Source: JAGMES01 sp023128035 (GTDB taxonomy: Bacteria > Bacillota > Halanaerobiia > DY22613). Taken from it: 20,724 bases of DNA. This document shows positions 1 to 6,940 of the stretch, piece by piece. Within the stretch, counting starts at the first letter, position 1. Every line of letters begins with the position of its first letter. The stretch spans positions 1-20,724 of the forward strand of contig DAOVRZ010000102.1 of NCBI GenBank assembly GCA_030627905.1. The letters run 5' to 3'. The notes beneath the pieces are model-generated. The model did no database searches. It was not told where the DNA came from and saw nothing but the letters and a program-made list of their open reading frames with translations. The translations under genes were made by a program, and so were the position numbers.

Positions 1-44
1 AATGCTTTAGATTACAGATTGCTTGATTAGCTCTTTTGTTCCTA

Positions 45-71
45 AATCAAAATGATTAAATCATTTTGATT
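45..71 (-). repeat. Inverted repeat in presumed pre-16S leader
   Basis: The 11-base arms at 45-55 and 61-71 are perfect reverse complements around a 5-base loop (56-60). A second hairpin with 7-base arms lies just upstream in transcription order (78-84 and 91-97). Both fall downstream of the tandem promoters, where a processing or leader structure would be expected in an rRNA transcript. Neither has a convincing T tract after it, so I do not call a terminator. The role in processing is inferred. Confidence 0.5.
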
Positions 72-116
72 AAAACACTTTGAACTCTCATTCAAAGCTT
101 AATGACTTTGCTGATT

Positions 117-134
117 GCTGTTCACTTTTCAAAG
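117..134 (-). promoter_or_regulatory. boxA-like antitermination motif of rRNA leader
   Basis: Read on the minus strand the motif is CTTTGAAAAGTGAACAGC. It closely resembles the CTTTGAAAACTGAACA-type sequence that commonly precedes 16S rRNA genes in low-GC Gram-positives. It lies about 40-60 bases downstream of the P2 start. The resemblance comes from memory of the family, not from an alignment. It is the main reason for reading 1-440 as the head of an rRNA operon. Confidence 0.6.
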
Positions 135-181
135 GTCATTTGCTGTCAGTCACTGAATGATTTGTCAGCGACGACTTTTTT

Positions 182-210
182 ATCTTAACAAAATTTCGCA
201 ATACTGTCAA
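182..210 (-). promoter_or_regulatory. Promoter P2 of presumed rRNA operon
   Basis: A -35 box TTGACA (205-210, perfect consensus) and a -10 box TAAGAT (182-187) are separated by exactly 17 bases. Transcription would start near 174-176 and run leftwards off the window. The early transcript region (AAGTCGTCGCTGA) resembles that of P1 (AGACGTCGCTTGA), which fits a duplicated promoter. No open reading frame follows before the window edge, consistent with a stable-RNA operon. Confidence 0.8.
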
Positions 211-322
211 GACATTTTTAAATAATTTACTTCACAACATTTATTAATCACTTTTCATATTCAATCCAGATTTGCGGTTATAACCCAACAATCCAGATTC
301 GAATCTTCAAGCGACGTCTGTT

Positions 323-351
323 ATTATAACAAAATATTAATACAATGTCAA
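323..351 (-). promoter_or_regulatory. Promoter P1 of presumed rRNA operon
   Basis: The -35 box TTGACA (346-351) and -10 box TATAAT (323-328) are both perfect sigma-A consensus with a 17-base spacer. A start near 316 is expected. P1 lies about 140 bases upstream of P2 in the same orientation. Tandem strong promoters are typical of Firmicutes rrn operons. Between them an 11-base direct repeat (262-272 and 289-299) flanks a small palindrome (276-285) whose role is unknown. Confidence 0.85.
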
Positions 352-440
352 TAGCGTTTTTTATTATCAATTCATATATTAATATTAATTATATCTTCAC
401 TTATAGACAACGAAGAACTTGCTCTACCAATAAATATATT

Positions 441-480
441 AGATTTAAAGAGGACAGTATATACTGTCCTCTTTAAATCT
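441..480 (-). terminator. 40-base perfect palindrome, terminator after rpsI
   Basis: Bases 441-460 are the exact reverse complement of 461-480, with no mismatch. The hairpin has a GC-containing core (GAGGACAGT and its complement) flanked by A and T runs on both sides, so it has a U-rich tail in either direction. It begins about 30 bases after the rpsI stop. It should end the rplM-rpsI transcript and insulate it from the rRNA promoters beyond. Confidence 0.85.
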
Positions 481-510
481 TCATAAATAACATTAATAAC
501 AATCTTTGAA

Positions 511-906
511 TTAACGCTTGGAGAATTGAGATGCCTTCCGGGCTTTTTTCAAACCATACTTACGACGCTCTTTCATTCGTGAATCTCTAGTCAAATAACC
601 TGCTTTCTTCAATGCAGGACGTAATTCAACATCTACCTCTAACAAAGCACGAGAAATACCATGACGAATAGCACCAGCTTGACCCATTAAGCCTCCACCA
701 ATAACATTAACCAATACATCATATTTGCCAAGAGTACCAGTTAACTCTAAGGGTTGTCTTACAATCTGTTCACACACTCCACGACCAAAATACTCAGAAA
801 TAGGTTTTTTATTAATAATAATATTCCCTTCTCCAGGTAATAAGCGCACACGAGCAGATGAAGTCTTTCTCCGTCCAGTTCCACGGTACTGTATTTGTTG
901 AGCCAT
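511..906 (-). CDS. rpsI: 30S ribosomal protein S9
   Basis: S9 (uS9) sits in the head of the 30S subunit, and its basic C-terminal tail reaches the P-site tRNA. The 131-residue product has the usual family length. The early GRRKTSSARVRL motif, the central GQAGAIRHGISRAL block and the lysine/arginine-rich end SQFSKR are all present. An AAGGAGGAG ribosome binding site stands a few bases before the ATG. It is the second gene of the rplM-rpsI pair, 51 bases after rplM, and is followed by the palindromic terminator. No anomaly seen. Confidence 0.98.
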   Translation of the reverse strand: MAQQIQYRGTGRRKTSSARVRLLPGEGNIIINKKPISEYFGRGVCEQIVRQPLELTGTLGKYDVLVNVIGGGLMGQAGAIRHGISRALLEVDVELRPALKKAGYLTRDSRMKERRKYGLKKARKASQFSKR

Positions 907-957
907 TTATACTCCTCCTTCCAAACTCAGAGCCATCCAATCTATTTCATATAAATA

Positions 958-1392
958 TTAAAACTTGATCTCTAACACTTCAGGTTTTTGAGCTTGATGT
1001 GAATGCTCAGAACCAGCGTAAACTTTCAATTTACTAAGTTGAGAACGACCTAATTTATTCTTAGGCAACATACCCTTAACAGCATACTGAATGATTTTCT
1101 CAGGAGACTTAGCACGTAACTTATCATAAGTAATTCCTTTAATTCCACCAGGATGCCCAGTATGATGATAATGAACTTTTTGTTGCCATTTTTTACCTGT
1201 CAACTTAATTTTCTCAGCATTAAGAATGATAACATAATCACCAGTATCCACATGAGGAGTGAATATAGGCTTATGCTTTCCGCGTAAAATTTTAGCTACC
1301 TCACTAGCCAAACGACCTAGAGGCTGATCAGCTGCATCAACTACAAACCATTTACGTTCAATATCTTGAGGTTTTGCTGTAAAACTCTTCAT
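958..1392 (-). CDS. rplM: 50S ribosomal protein L13
   Basis: L13 (uL13) is an early-assembling 50S protein that binds 23S rRNA. The 144 residues match the normal length. Family blocks are clear: ERKWFVVDAADQPLGRLAS near the start, then the GKHKPIFTPHVDTGDYV segment and, in the second half, GMLPKNKLGRS. An AAGGAGGG site lies 6 bases before the ATG. The gene has its own promoter and a hairpin leader upstream, so it can be expressed separately from the ECF-truA genes. Known Firmicutes L13 leaders suggest autogenous control of the pair. Confidence 0.98.
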   Translation of the reverse strand: MKSFTAKPQDIERKWFVVDAADQPLGRLASEVAKILRGKHKPIFTPHVDTGDYVIILNAEKIKLTGKKWQQKVHYHHTGHPGGIKGITYDKLRAKSPEKIIQYAVKGMLPKNKLGRSQLSKLKVYAGSEHSHQAQKPEVLEIKF

Positions 1393-1432
1393 CGTTTTCC
1401 CTCCTTGCTAAATACATTGAGGATATCACTCA

Positions 1433-1469
1433 GATAACATATCGGGGCGTGGGAAGCAAATATGTTATC
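1433..1469 (-). promoter_or_regulatory. Hairpin in rplM 5' leader, L13-leader candidate
   Basis: The arms at 1433-1442 and 1460-1469 are perfect 10-base complements (GATAACATAT and its reverse complement). They enclose a 17-base loop rich in C (1443-1459). The hairpin begins about 10-15 bases after the predicted transcription start and ends 40 bases before the rplM start codon. A ribosomal protein L13 leader is known at this exact position in Bacillus and relatives. I infer the same role from position and structure only; I could not compare it with the published consensus. Confidence 0.6.
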
Positions 1470-1489
1470 ATCGTTACACTCCAATCAAT

Positions 1490-1519
1490 ATTTTAATATA
1501 AAAGATAGCTAGCTGTCAA
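1490..1519 (-). promoter_or_regulatory. Promoter of rplM-rpsI
   Basis: A perfect -35 box TTGACA (1514-1519) and a -10 box TAAAAT (1490-1495) are 18 bases apart. The site lies 16 bases beyond the truA stop codon. Transcription would start near 1483, giving a leader of about 90 bases before rplM that contains the 10-base-pair hairpin. Reading the -10 one base earlier (TTAAAA, spacer 17) is a weaker alternative. Confidence 0.75.
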
Positions 1520-1535
1520 GAACTTTCTTTTATTT

Positions 1536-2273
1536 TCAATAAAAAATCTGCATTAAATAAAGACCATGAGCAGGTACTGTCGGACCTGCTAAAGTTCGAT
1601 CCCTAGCTTCTAACACCTCATCCACTTGTTCAGGAGTAAACTTACCTAATCCTGTATAAACTAAAGTACCAGTGAGAATCCTCACCATATTATATAAAAA
1701 TCCTTCCCCCTCAAACTCAAAACGGATAGAATCATTCTCTTTAAATATTTCAATTCTTTTCAGGTTACGAACTGGAGATTTTGCAGAGCAACCCGTAGCA
1801 CGAAAAGAAGAAAAATCATGAGTTCCAATTAAATATTCCGAACTCTTTCTCATCGCATCAATATCCAACTCGAAAAGTAACTGATAAGCATAAAAACGCC
1901 GAAACACTGATTGAATTTTACAAATTTCAATCAGATAATGGTATATTTTCCCCTTAGCTTGAAATCTAGGATGAAAATTTAAATCAACTTCCTCGGCTGA
2001 TATTATGCGAATATCTTTTGGTAAAAGGCAATTCATAGCAACAGACAACTTATTTATAGGAATGTTATTATCCATTTTAAAACCAATAACTTGACCATAC
2101 GCATGTACTCCAGCGTCCGTTCTACTAGATGCAAGTACAGAAATTGATTTTTTAGAAATTATTGTTAGTGCGCTTTCCACTTTTTCTTGAACTGTCTTAT
2201 GAGTATTATTTTGACGTTGCCAACCAGAATAATTTGTACCATCATACTCGAGGATACATTTGAAATAGCGCAT
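1536..2273 (-). CDS. truA: tRNA pseudouridine(38-40) synthase TruA
   Basis: TruA converts uridines 38, 39 and 40 of the tRNA anticodon arm to pseudouridine. The 245-residue protein has the usual length. The catalytic aspartate is D53 in the SSRTDAGVHA motif. The N-terminal ILEYDGTNYSGWQRQ block and the C-terminal GEGFLYNMVRILTGTL block are intact. The gene follows ecfT by 11 bases and is last in the rplQ-ecf-truA string, the same arrangement as in Bacillus subtilis. No strong terminator follows, so some readthrough into rplM is likely. Confidence 0.97.
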   Translation of the reverse strand: MRYFKCILEYDGTNYSGWQRQNNTHKTVQEKVESALTIISKKSISVLASSRTDAGVHAYGQVIGFKMDNNIPINKLSVAMNCLLPKDIRIISAEEVDLNFHPRFQAKGKIYHYLIEICKIQSVFRRFYAYQLLFELDIDAMRKSSEYLIGTHDFSSFRATGCSAKSPVRNLKRIEIFKENDSIRFEFEGEGFLYNMVRILTGTLVYTGLGKFTPEQVDEVLEARDRTLAGPTVPAHGLYLMQIFY

Positions 2274-2284
2274 CTAATCATCCC

Positions 2285-3076
2285 CTATAAAATACTGATA
2301 ATAATAGTAAATATAATACCCAATCCTAAGGTAAAAAAATCTTTTGAATGGTAACGAAGTTGATTCATTCGAGTACGATTTTCTCCACCACGATAACACC
2401 TTGCCTCCATAGCCAAAGCCAAATCATCAGCACGACGAAAAGCACTAATAAAAAGCGGAATCAATAAAGGTATTAAACTTTTAGCTTTTTGAAACAGATT
2501 TCCAGTTTCAAAATCAGCACCACGTGCTTGTTGAGCTTTCATTATTTTATCTGCTTCTTCCATTAAGGTTGGAATAAATCTTAATGCAATTGTCATCATC
2601 ATAGCCAACTCATGAGCAGGCACTCCGACTCGTTGAAATGGCTTTAACAAATATTCAATAGCATCAGTTAACTCCATAGGAGATGTTGTCAAAGTTAAAA
2701 GAGAAGTAAATAAAATTAAAAGCAAAATCCGAACAACCATAAAAATACCAGTATAAAGACCTTCTTCATAAATAGTTATAAAACCAGCTTTGAAAATCAC
2801 ATCTCCACCTGTGGTAAAGAATAGATGTAGAATCAAAGTAAAAATAGTAATAAATAAAATAGGTTTCAAACCCCTTAAAACCCTCACATACGGTAACTTT
2901 GATAAAAATATAATAACCCCAATAAATAGGGCTACCAATCCAAACCCTAAAAAAGAATTGACCATAAACAGACCAATCATAACAAGTAGAGTAATAAGAA
3001 TTTTTATCCGCGGATCCAGCCTATGAATAATAGAATCCCGATATATATATTGTCCGATGGTTATACTTTTTAACAT
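2285..3076 (-). CDS. ecfT: ECF transporter transmembrane component EcfT
   Basis: EcfT is the integral-membrane scaffold that couples the two ATPases to exchangeable substrate-binding S components for vitamins and other micronutrients. The 263-residue protein has hydrophobic segments near residues 27-60, 72-89, 109-130, 200-214 and 247-263. The cytoplasmic coupling region carries an ARG motif (184-186) and a second motif reading ARC (225-227, in MEARCYRGG) where many relatives have ARG. Its start overlaps ecfA2 by 7 bases, which implies translational coupling. No S component is encoded nearby, so it should be a shared, group II-type module. Confidence 0.93.
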   Translation of the reverse strand: MLKSITIGQYIYRDSIIHRLDPRIKILITLLVMIGLFMVNSFLGFGLVALFIGVIIFLSKLPYVRVLRGLKPILFITIFTLILHLFFTTGGDVIFKAGFITIYEEGLYTGIFMVVRILLLILFTSLLTLTTSPMELTDAIEYLLKPFQRVGVPAHELAMMMTIALRFIPTLMEEADKIMKAQQARGADFETGNLFQKAKSLIPLLIPLFISAFRRADDLALAMEARCYRGGENRTRMNQLRYHSKDFFTLGLGIIFTIIISIL

Positions 3077-3924
3077 GGTCTCTTACTCCCAACAAACCGA
3101 ATTATCTCCTCTTTTACTTCATTCAGAGTTAATAAGTCTGTATGAACATTATGTCCCCGTTGTTTGAGTTCCCAAAGGAGTCGAGAAACTTGAGGAATAT
3201 CTAATCCGATCTCTTCTAATAATTGAATCTTTTGAAATACTTTTCGCGGAGTATCATCTAATAGTAATTTTCCTGCATTCATTACCAATAAACGATCAGC
3301 TAATTCAGCAACTTCCTCCATCCGATGTGACACCAAAATGATGGTCATTTGATATTCATTGTTAAGATGAGTCAATAATCGTAATAACTGATTACGTCCC
3401 ATCGGATCCAATCCAGCAGAAGGTTCGTCAAGTATCAACACACGTGGTTTCATTGCTAAAACTCCTGCAATAGCCACTTTGCGTTTCTGCCCACCACTCA
3501 ACTGAAATGGAGAACGCTCGCTAAATTCATCATAATTCATCTGAACCAATTCCATTGCCCATCGAACTCTGGTTTTGATTTCATCCTCAGAAAGCCCCAG
3601 ATTTCGCGGACCAAAGGCAATATCTTTCTCAATACTTTCTTCAAAAAGCTGATGTTCAGGATATTGAAAGACTAAACCAATTTTTTGACGAACGGTCTTT
3701 AAATTAACACCTTTTTCAGTTATATTCTCTCCATCAATGTATATAGACCCTCTAGAAGCACGAATTAATCCATTTAAGGTCTGAACAAGAGTCGATTTTC
3801 CTGAACCTGTATGCCCAACCAAACCGATAAATTCACCTTTTGAAATGGAAAAACTAATCTCATTAAGTGCTGCAGGTGATTCTTCCTCATAAAAATGGCT
3901 AACCTTTTCAACTCGTATCAACAT
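3070..3924 (-). CDS. ecfA2: ECF transporter ATP-binding protein EcfA2
   Basis: One of the two ABC ATPases that power ECF uptake at the cytoplasmic face. All nucleotide-binding motifs are visible in the 284 residues: Walker A GHTGSGKST (37-45), Q-loop glutamine Q87 in FQYPEHQLF, signature LSGGQ (142-146), Walker B LILDEP with E167, and switch histidine H200. The C-terminal extension of about 60 residues is typical of EcfA proteins. It overlaps ecfA1 by 7 bases upstream and ecfT by 7 bases downstream. The A2 rather than A1 label rests on gene order. Confidence 0.94.
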   Translation of the reverse strand: MLIRVEKVSHFYEEESPAALNEISFSISKGEFIGLVGHTGSGKSTLVQTLNGLIRASRGSIYIDGENITEKGVNLKTVRQKIGLVFQYPEHQLFEESIEKDIAFGPRNLGLSEDEIKTRVRWAMELVQMNYDEFSERSPFQLSGGQKRKVAIAGVLAMKPRVLILDEPSAGLDPMGRNQLLRLLTHLNNEYQMTIILVSHRMEEVAELADRLLVMNAGKLLLDDTPRKVFQKIQLLEEIGLDIPQVSRLLWELKQRGHNVHTDLLTLNEVKEEIIRFVGSKRPC

Positions 3925-4736
3925 AATTTTTCCACCAACTCTTCCACCGTTAATATCCCTTTTGGCAAGTCTAATCCAGCCTTACTCAGTTCATATGCTA
4001 ACTCTGTAATAGGTGGTACATCCAGTTGATAACTTTTTAATTTCTCTACCTCTTGAAATATCTCACGTGGTTTACCTGACATCTTAATCTCGCCGTCATC
4101 AATAACAATAACTCGATCCGCTCCAATGGCTTCTTCCATATAATGAGTAATATGAACAATTGTTTTATTCTCTACTCTATTCAATCGTGTAATCGTTTCA
4201 ATAACTTCACGTCTGCCTTGTGGGTCTAACATTGCTGTAGGTTCATCTAAAACAATGCACTTAGGCAACATTGCGATGACACCTGCAATTGCAATTCTCT
4301 GCTTTTGTCCACCTGAGAGATTATGAGGAGCATGTTTTTGATAACTATTCATCCTCACCAAACGCAAAGCGTCATCTACCCTACGACGAATCTCTTCAGA
4401 TGGAACTCCTAAGTTTTCAGGACCAAAAGCAACTTCTTCTTCTACTGTCGTTGCGATCAATTGATTGTCGGGATTTTGAAAGACCATCCCAACCTGTTGT
4501 CTGATCTTCCAAATATTTTCTGTATCTGTAGTATCCAAACCATTTATAAGAACAGTTCCTTCAGTTGGTACTAACAATACATTTAAAAGTTTGGCCAAAG
4601 TTGATTTACCTGAGCCATTAGAGCCAATAATAACTACAAATTCACCTTTTTCAATCTTCAAATTGATGGATTTGAGAGCAGCCATCGAAGACGTTGGGTA
4701 GCAATATTCTATATCCTTTAATTGAATAAAGCTCAT
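3918..4736 (-). CDS. ecfA1: ECF transporter ATP-binding protein EcfA1
   Basis: First ATPase of the ECF energising module, expected to form a heterodimer with EcfA2. In 272 residues the motifs are Walker A GSNGSGKST (38-46), Q87 in FQNPDNQL, signature LSGGQ (140-144), Walker B IVLDEP with E165, and H198. The gene begins 93 bases after rplQ, a gap filled by a terminator-like structure with a competing fold. Ecf expression may therefore be uncoupled from or tuned against the ribosomal genes. It overlaps ecfA2 by 7 bases. Confidence 0.95.
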   Translation of the reverse strand: MSFIQLKDIEYCYPTSSMAALKSINLKIEKGEFVVIIGSNGSGKSTLAKLLNVLLVPTEGTVLINGLDTTDTENIWKIRQQVGMVFQNPDNQLIATTVEEEVAFGPENLGVPSEEIRRRVDDALRLVRMNSYQKHAPHNLSGGQKQRIAIAGVIAMLPKCIVLDEPTAMLDPQGRREVIETITRLNRVENKTIVHITHYMEEAIGADRVIVIDDGEIKMSGKPREIFQEVEKLKSYQLDVPPITELAYELSKAGLDLPKGILTVEELVEKLC

Positions 4737-4772
4737 ATACCATCACCTTAAATCCTTTTTAGAATAAAGAAT

Positions 4773-4814
4773 AAGGCAGCCATTTACTTCTGCCTTAGAC
4801 TCTAAAATGGCTGC
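4773..4814 (-). terminator. Terminator-like structure between rplQ and ecfA1 with alternative fold
   Basis: In transcript order, GCAGCCATTT (4814-4805) can pair perfectly over 10 bases with AAATGGCTGC (4785-4776), leaving a 19-base loop. Alternatively AAGGCAG (4796-4790), inside that loop, pairs with CTGCCTT (4779-4773). The two stems share bases 4776-4779 and cannot coexist. A T-rich tract (TTATTCTTTATTCT) follows. This looks like a partial terminator or attenuator ahead of the ecf genes. The structure is seen; the regulation is inferred. Confidence 0.6.
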
Positions 4815-4829
4815 ATACACATTGACTAA

Positions 4830-5168
4830 CTATTCAACTAACTCCAGAATGACCATTTCACTAGCATCTCCACGACGTGGACCAATTTTTATAATTCTTG
4901 TGTAACCACCTGGACGTTCTGCAAATCTTGGACCTATATTATCAAAGAGTTTTGCAACGATATCTTTATCTTTAATCACACGCATAACCTGACGACGGGA
5001 ATGTAGGTCACCCTTTTTAGCAGAAGTGATTAACTTCTCAGCAACGGGGCGAACTTCCTTTGCTCTGGTCACAGTAGTCTCAATGCGCTCATGTTTAAAT
5101 AAAGAAGTGACCATATTTGCAAACATTGCTTTACGATGTGCACTTACCATGTTTAATTTGCGTCTCAC
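4830..5168 (-). CDS. rplQ: 50S ribosomal protein L17
   Basis: L17 (bL17) is a bacterial 50S protein near the polypeptide exit. The 112 residues are close to the short Firmicutes form. The N-terminus RRKLNMVSAHRKAMFANMV and the later GPRFAERPGGYTRIIKIG segment match the family. It follows rpoA by 15 bases, as the last ribosomal gene of the alpha cluster. GGAGGAGAATACTGTG-type spacing places a strong ribosome binding site before the start. A structured region follows its stop. Confidence 0.97.
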   Translation of the reverse strand: MRRKLNMVSAHRKAMFANMVTSLFKHERIETTVTRAKEVRPVAEKLITSAKKGDLHSRRQVMRVIKDKDIVAKLFDNIGPRFAERPGGYTRIIKIGPRRGDASEMVILELVE

Positions 5169-5183
5169 AGTATTCTCCTCCTA

Positions 5184-6128
5184 TCACACATCAGATTTCT
5201 TAAATGAAAGCTCGAGTTCTTTCAATCGCTCTTTAATCTCTACAAGTGATTTTCTACCTAAATTACGAACTTTGATTAAATCTTCTTCATTTTTCTGAGT
5301 CAATTCCTCAACAGTATTAATACCAGCTCTTTTCAAACAGTTAGAGGATCTTACTGACAATTCTAATTCTTCAATAGTAGTCTCCATGATTTTATCCTTT
5401 TCTTCCTCTTCTTTTTCAATCATAATCTCCACATCACCAACATCATGTGTAAGATTAACAAAAAGAGCAAGATGTTCTTGAAAAATTCTAGCTGCCAAAC
5501 TAATTGCTTCATCTGGTAGTACACTTCCATTTGTAGTAATTTCAAGTACTAGACGATCATAGTCAGTAACTTGCCCAACACGGGTATTTTCGACAGAAAA
5601 ATTAACACGCCGAATTGGTGTAAAGGATGCATCAATCGGAATTAGCCCAATAATGTGCTCTCTTCTTTCCTTACATTCTTCTGAGGAAAGATAACCCCTG
5701 CCACGTTCAACCGTTACTTCCAGGCGGAGTTCACCTTCTGTATCTAATGTAGCAATATGATGATCTGGGTTTAAAATCTCCACATCACCAGTTACATTAA
5801 AATCTCCAGCAGTAACTATTCCTTCACCAGAAACTTCTACGCGCAAGGTCTGAGGCTCATCAGAGTAACATTTAAGAATTACACCTTTTAAGTTGAGCAC
5901 AACATCCGTTACATCCTCAACAACACCAGGAATAGCCGTAAACTCATGACGTACACCGTCAAATTTAACAAAGGTCACAGCTGCTCCCGGCAGAGAGGAA
6001 AGGAGAACTCTTCGTAGAGAATTCCCCAAAGTAATTCCAAAACCTCTCTCCAATGGAGTAATTATAAATTTACCATACGTCTCTGTCGACTCTACTTTTT
6101 CAATACGCGGCTTTTCAATCTCGATCAT
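5184..6128 (-). CDS. rpoA: DNA-directed RNA polymerase subunit alpha
   Basis: The alpha subunit dimerises to nucleate RNA polymerase assembly, and its C-terminal domain touches upstream DNA and activators. I choose the ATG at 6126-6128 (314 residues, MIEIEKPRI...) because AAAGGAGGG lies about 8 bases before it. An upstream ATG at 6161 would add 11 residues unlike the family. The N-terminal domain spans about 1-225 (LGNSLRRVLLSSLPG), an acidic linker (EKEEEEKDK) follows, and the helix-hairpin-helix C-terminal domain ends with the NLGRKSLVEIKERL block. It lies between rpsD and rplQ. Confidence 0.97.
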   Translation of the reverse strand: MIEIEKPRIEKVESTETYGKFIITPLERGFGITLGNSLRRVLLSSLPGAAVTFVKFDGVRHEFTAIPGVVEDVTDVVLNLKGVILKCYSDEPQTLRVEVSGEGIVTAGDFNVTGDVEILNPDHHIATLDTEGELRLEVTVERGRGYLSSEECKERREHIIGLIPIDASFTPIRRVNFSVENTRVGQVTDYDRLVLEITTNGSVLPDEAISLAARIFQEHLALFVNLTHDVGDVEIMIEKEEEEKDKIMETTIEELELSVRSSNCLKRAGINTVEELTQKNEEDLIKVRNLGRKSLVEIKERLKELELSFKKSDV

Positions 6129-6203
6129 TAATTTACACCCTCCTTTATCCCTAACCATCATCTGGTAATATTATATCTTTGAGGGTAATCAATCAGATCA
6201 ATC

Positions 6204-6833
6204 TTATCTGGAATAGAATTCAACAATCAGATGCTCTTGGATTGGGATGTCAATCTCTTCACGTTTTGGTTCAGCTAATACTCTACCTGATAATTTTTCA
6301 ATATTTGTCTCTAACCAGGATGGAGTTTTATAGTTAGCATGAAGTTCCTTGAGTTCTTTCATCCGTTTGTTATTATTGCTCTTTTCAGCAATCTCAATCT
6401 CTATACCAACAGATACCAGATAAGAAGGAATATTTACTTTCTTACCGTCTACACGAATATGACCATGCAGAACTAACTGTCTAGCCTCATTCCGAGAACC
6501 TGCAAAGCCTAGTCTGTAAACAACATTATCAAGACGGCATTCGAGAATTTTTAAAAAATTTTCACCAGTAACACCAGCTTTTTTCTCAGCCATCGAAAAA
6601 TAATTTTTAAACTGTTTTTCCAAAACACCATATGTCCGACGTACTTTTTGTTTTTCTCTTAATTGTAAACCATACTCAGATGGCTTAGAACGACGACCCT
6701 GACCATGTTGACCAGGAGCGTATGCACGTCTGACTATTGCACATTTATCACTATAGCAACGTTCACCTTTCAGATACAGTTTCTCGCCCTCACGACGGCA
6801 AAGACGACATACTGGTCCCGTATAGCGTGCCAT
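6204..6833 (-). CDS. rpsD: 30S ribosomal protein S4, zinc-binding form
   Basis: S4 (uS4) nucleates 30S assembly on 16S rRNA. The 209-residue protein carries four N-terminal cysteines (C9, C12, C26, C31), the zinc-binding form of S4. The S4 RNA-binding fold covers roughly residues 98-160 (CRLDNVVYRLGF, LVLHGHIRVDGKKV). In Bacillus rpsD stands apart from the alpha cluster; here it lies between rpsK and rpoA, as in many Clostridia. It is preceded by a 107-base gap, long for this operon, and has a GGAGGTG site 9 bases before the ATG. Confidence 0.97.
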   Translation of the reverse strand: MARYTGPVCRLCRREGEKLYLKGERCYSDKCAIVRRAYAPGQHGQGRRSKPSEYGLQLREKQKVRRTYGVLEKQFKNYFSMAEKKAGVTGENFLKILECRLDNVVYRLGFAGSRNEARQLVLHGHIRVDGKKVNIPSYLVSVGIEIEIAEKSNNNKRMKELKELHANYKTPSWLETNIEKLSGRVLAEPKREEIDIPIQEHLIVEFYSR

Positions 6834-6940
6834 TAATGACTACACCTCCATTGTCCCAGATATTTCTCTTTTATATATTTAATAAACGGGTAATAATCAT
6901 TCTTCCCAATTAAATCTTTTTTAAACCTTTTTAAATCAGA
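6834..6940 (-). other. 107-base rpsK-rpsD spacer
   Basis: This is one of the longest gaps inside the cluster. It is A/T-rich, with two copies of GATTTAA (one each side of an AGGTTTAAAAA run) and no convincing hairpin or promoter. S4 is a known autogenous repressor that binds leaders near its own genes in both E. coli and Bacillus, so a binding site is conceivable here. I cannot identify one by eye. Confidence 0.3.

Larger units (their letters stand above)
1..440 (-). other. Protein-gene-free region: rRNA operon promoter and leader
   Basis: No open reading frame of credible length or with a ribosome binding site is seen here on either strand. The stretch contains the two tandem promoters, the boxA-like motif and two leader hairpins, all oriented towards position 1. 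The conserved 16S 5' end is not reached, so the rRNA gene itself would start outside the window. A tRNA cluster or another stable RNA is the main alternative. Confidence 0.7.

Noticed and set aside
1520..1545. A/T-only inverted repeat at the truA end as a terminator
   Set aside because: The stem has 7 A-T pairs only and overlaps the truA stop codon. It is too weak to call.
2397..2405. ARC in place of ARG in the second EcfT coupling motif as a defect
   Set aside because: I recall similar MEARCYRGG sequences in other clostridial EcfT/CbiQ proteins, and the rest of the gene is intact. It is noted in the ecfT entry only.
2790..3026. Open frame on the plus strand opposite ecfT
   Set aside because: It lies fully inside ecfT, has no ribosome binding site worth naming and its composition is a mirror of the membrane protein. 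The other plus-strand frames opposite known genes fail in the same way.
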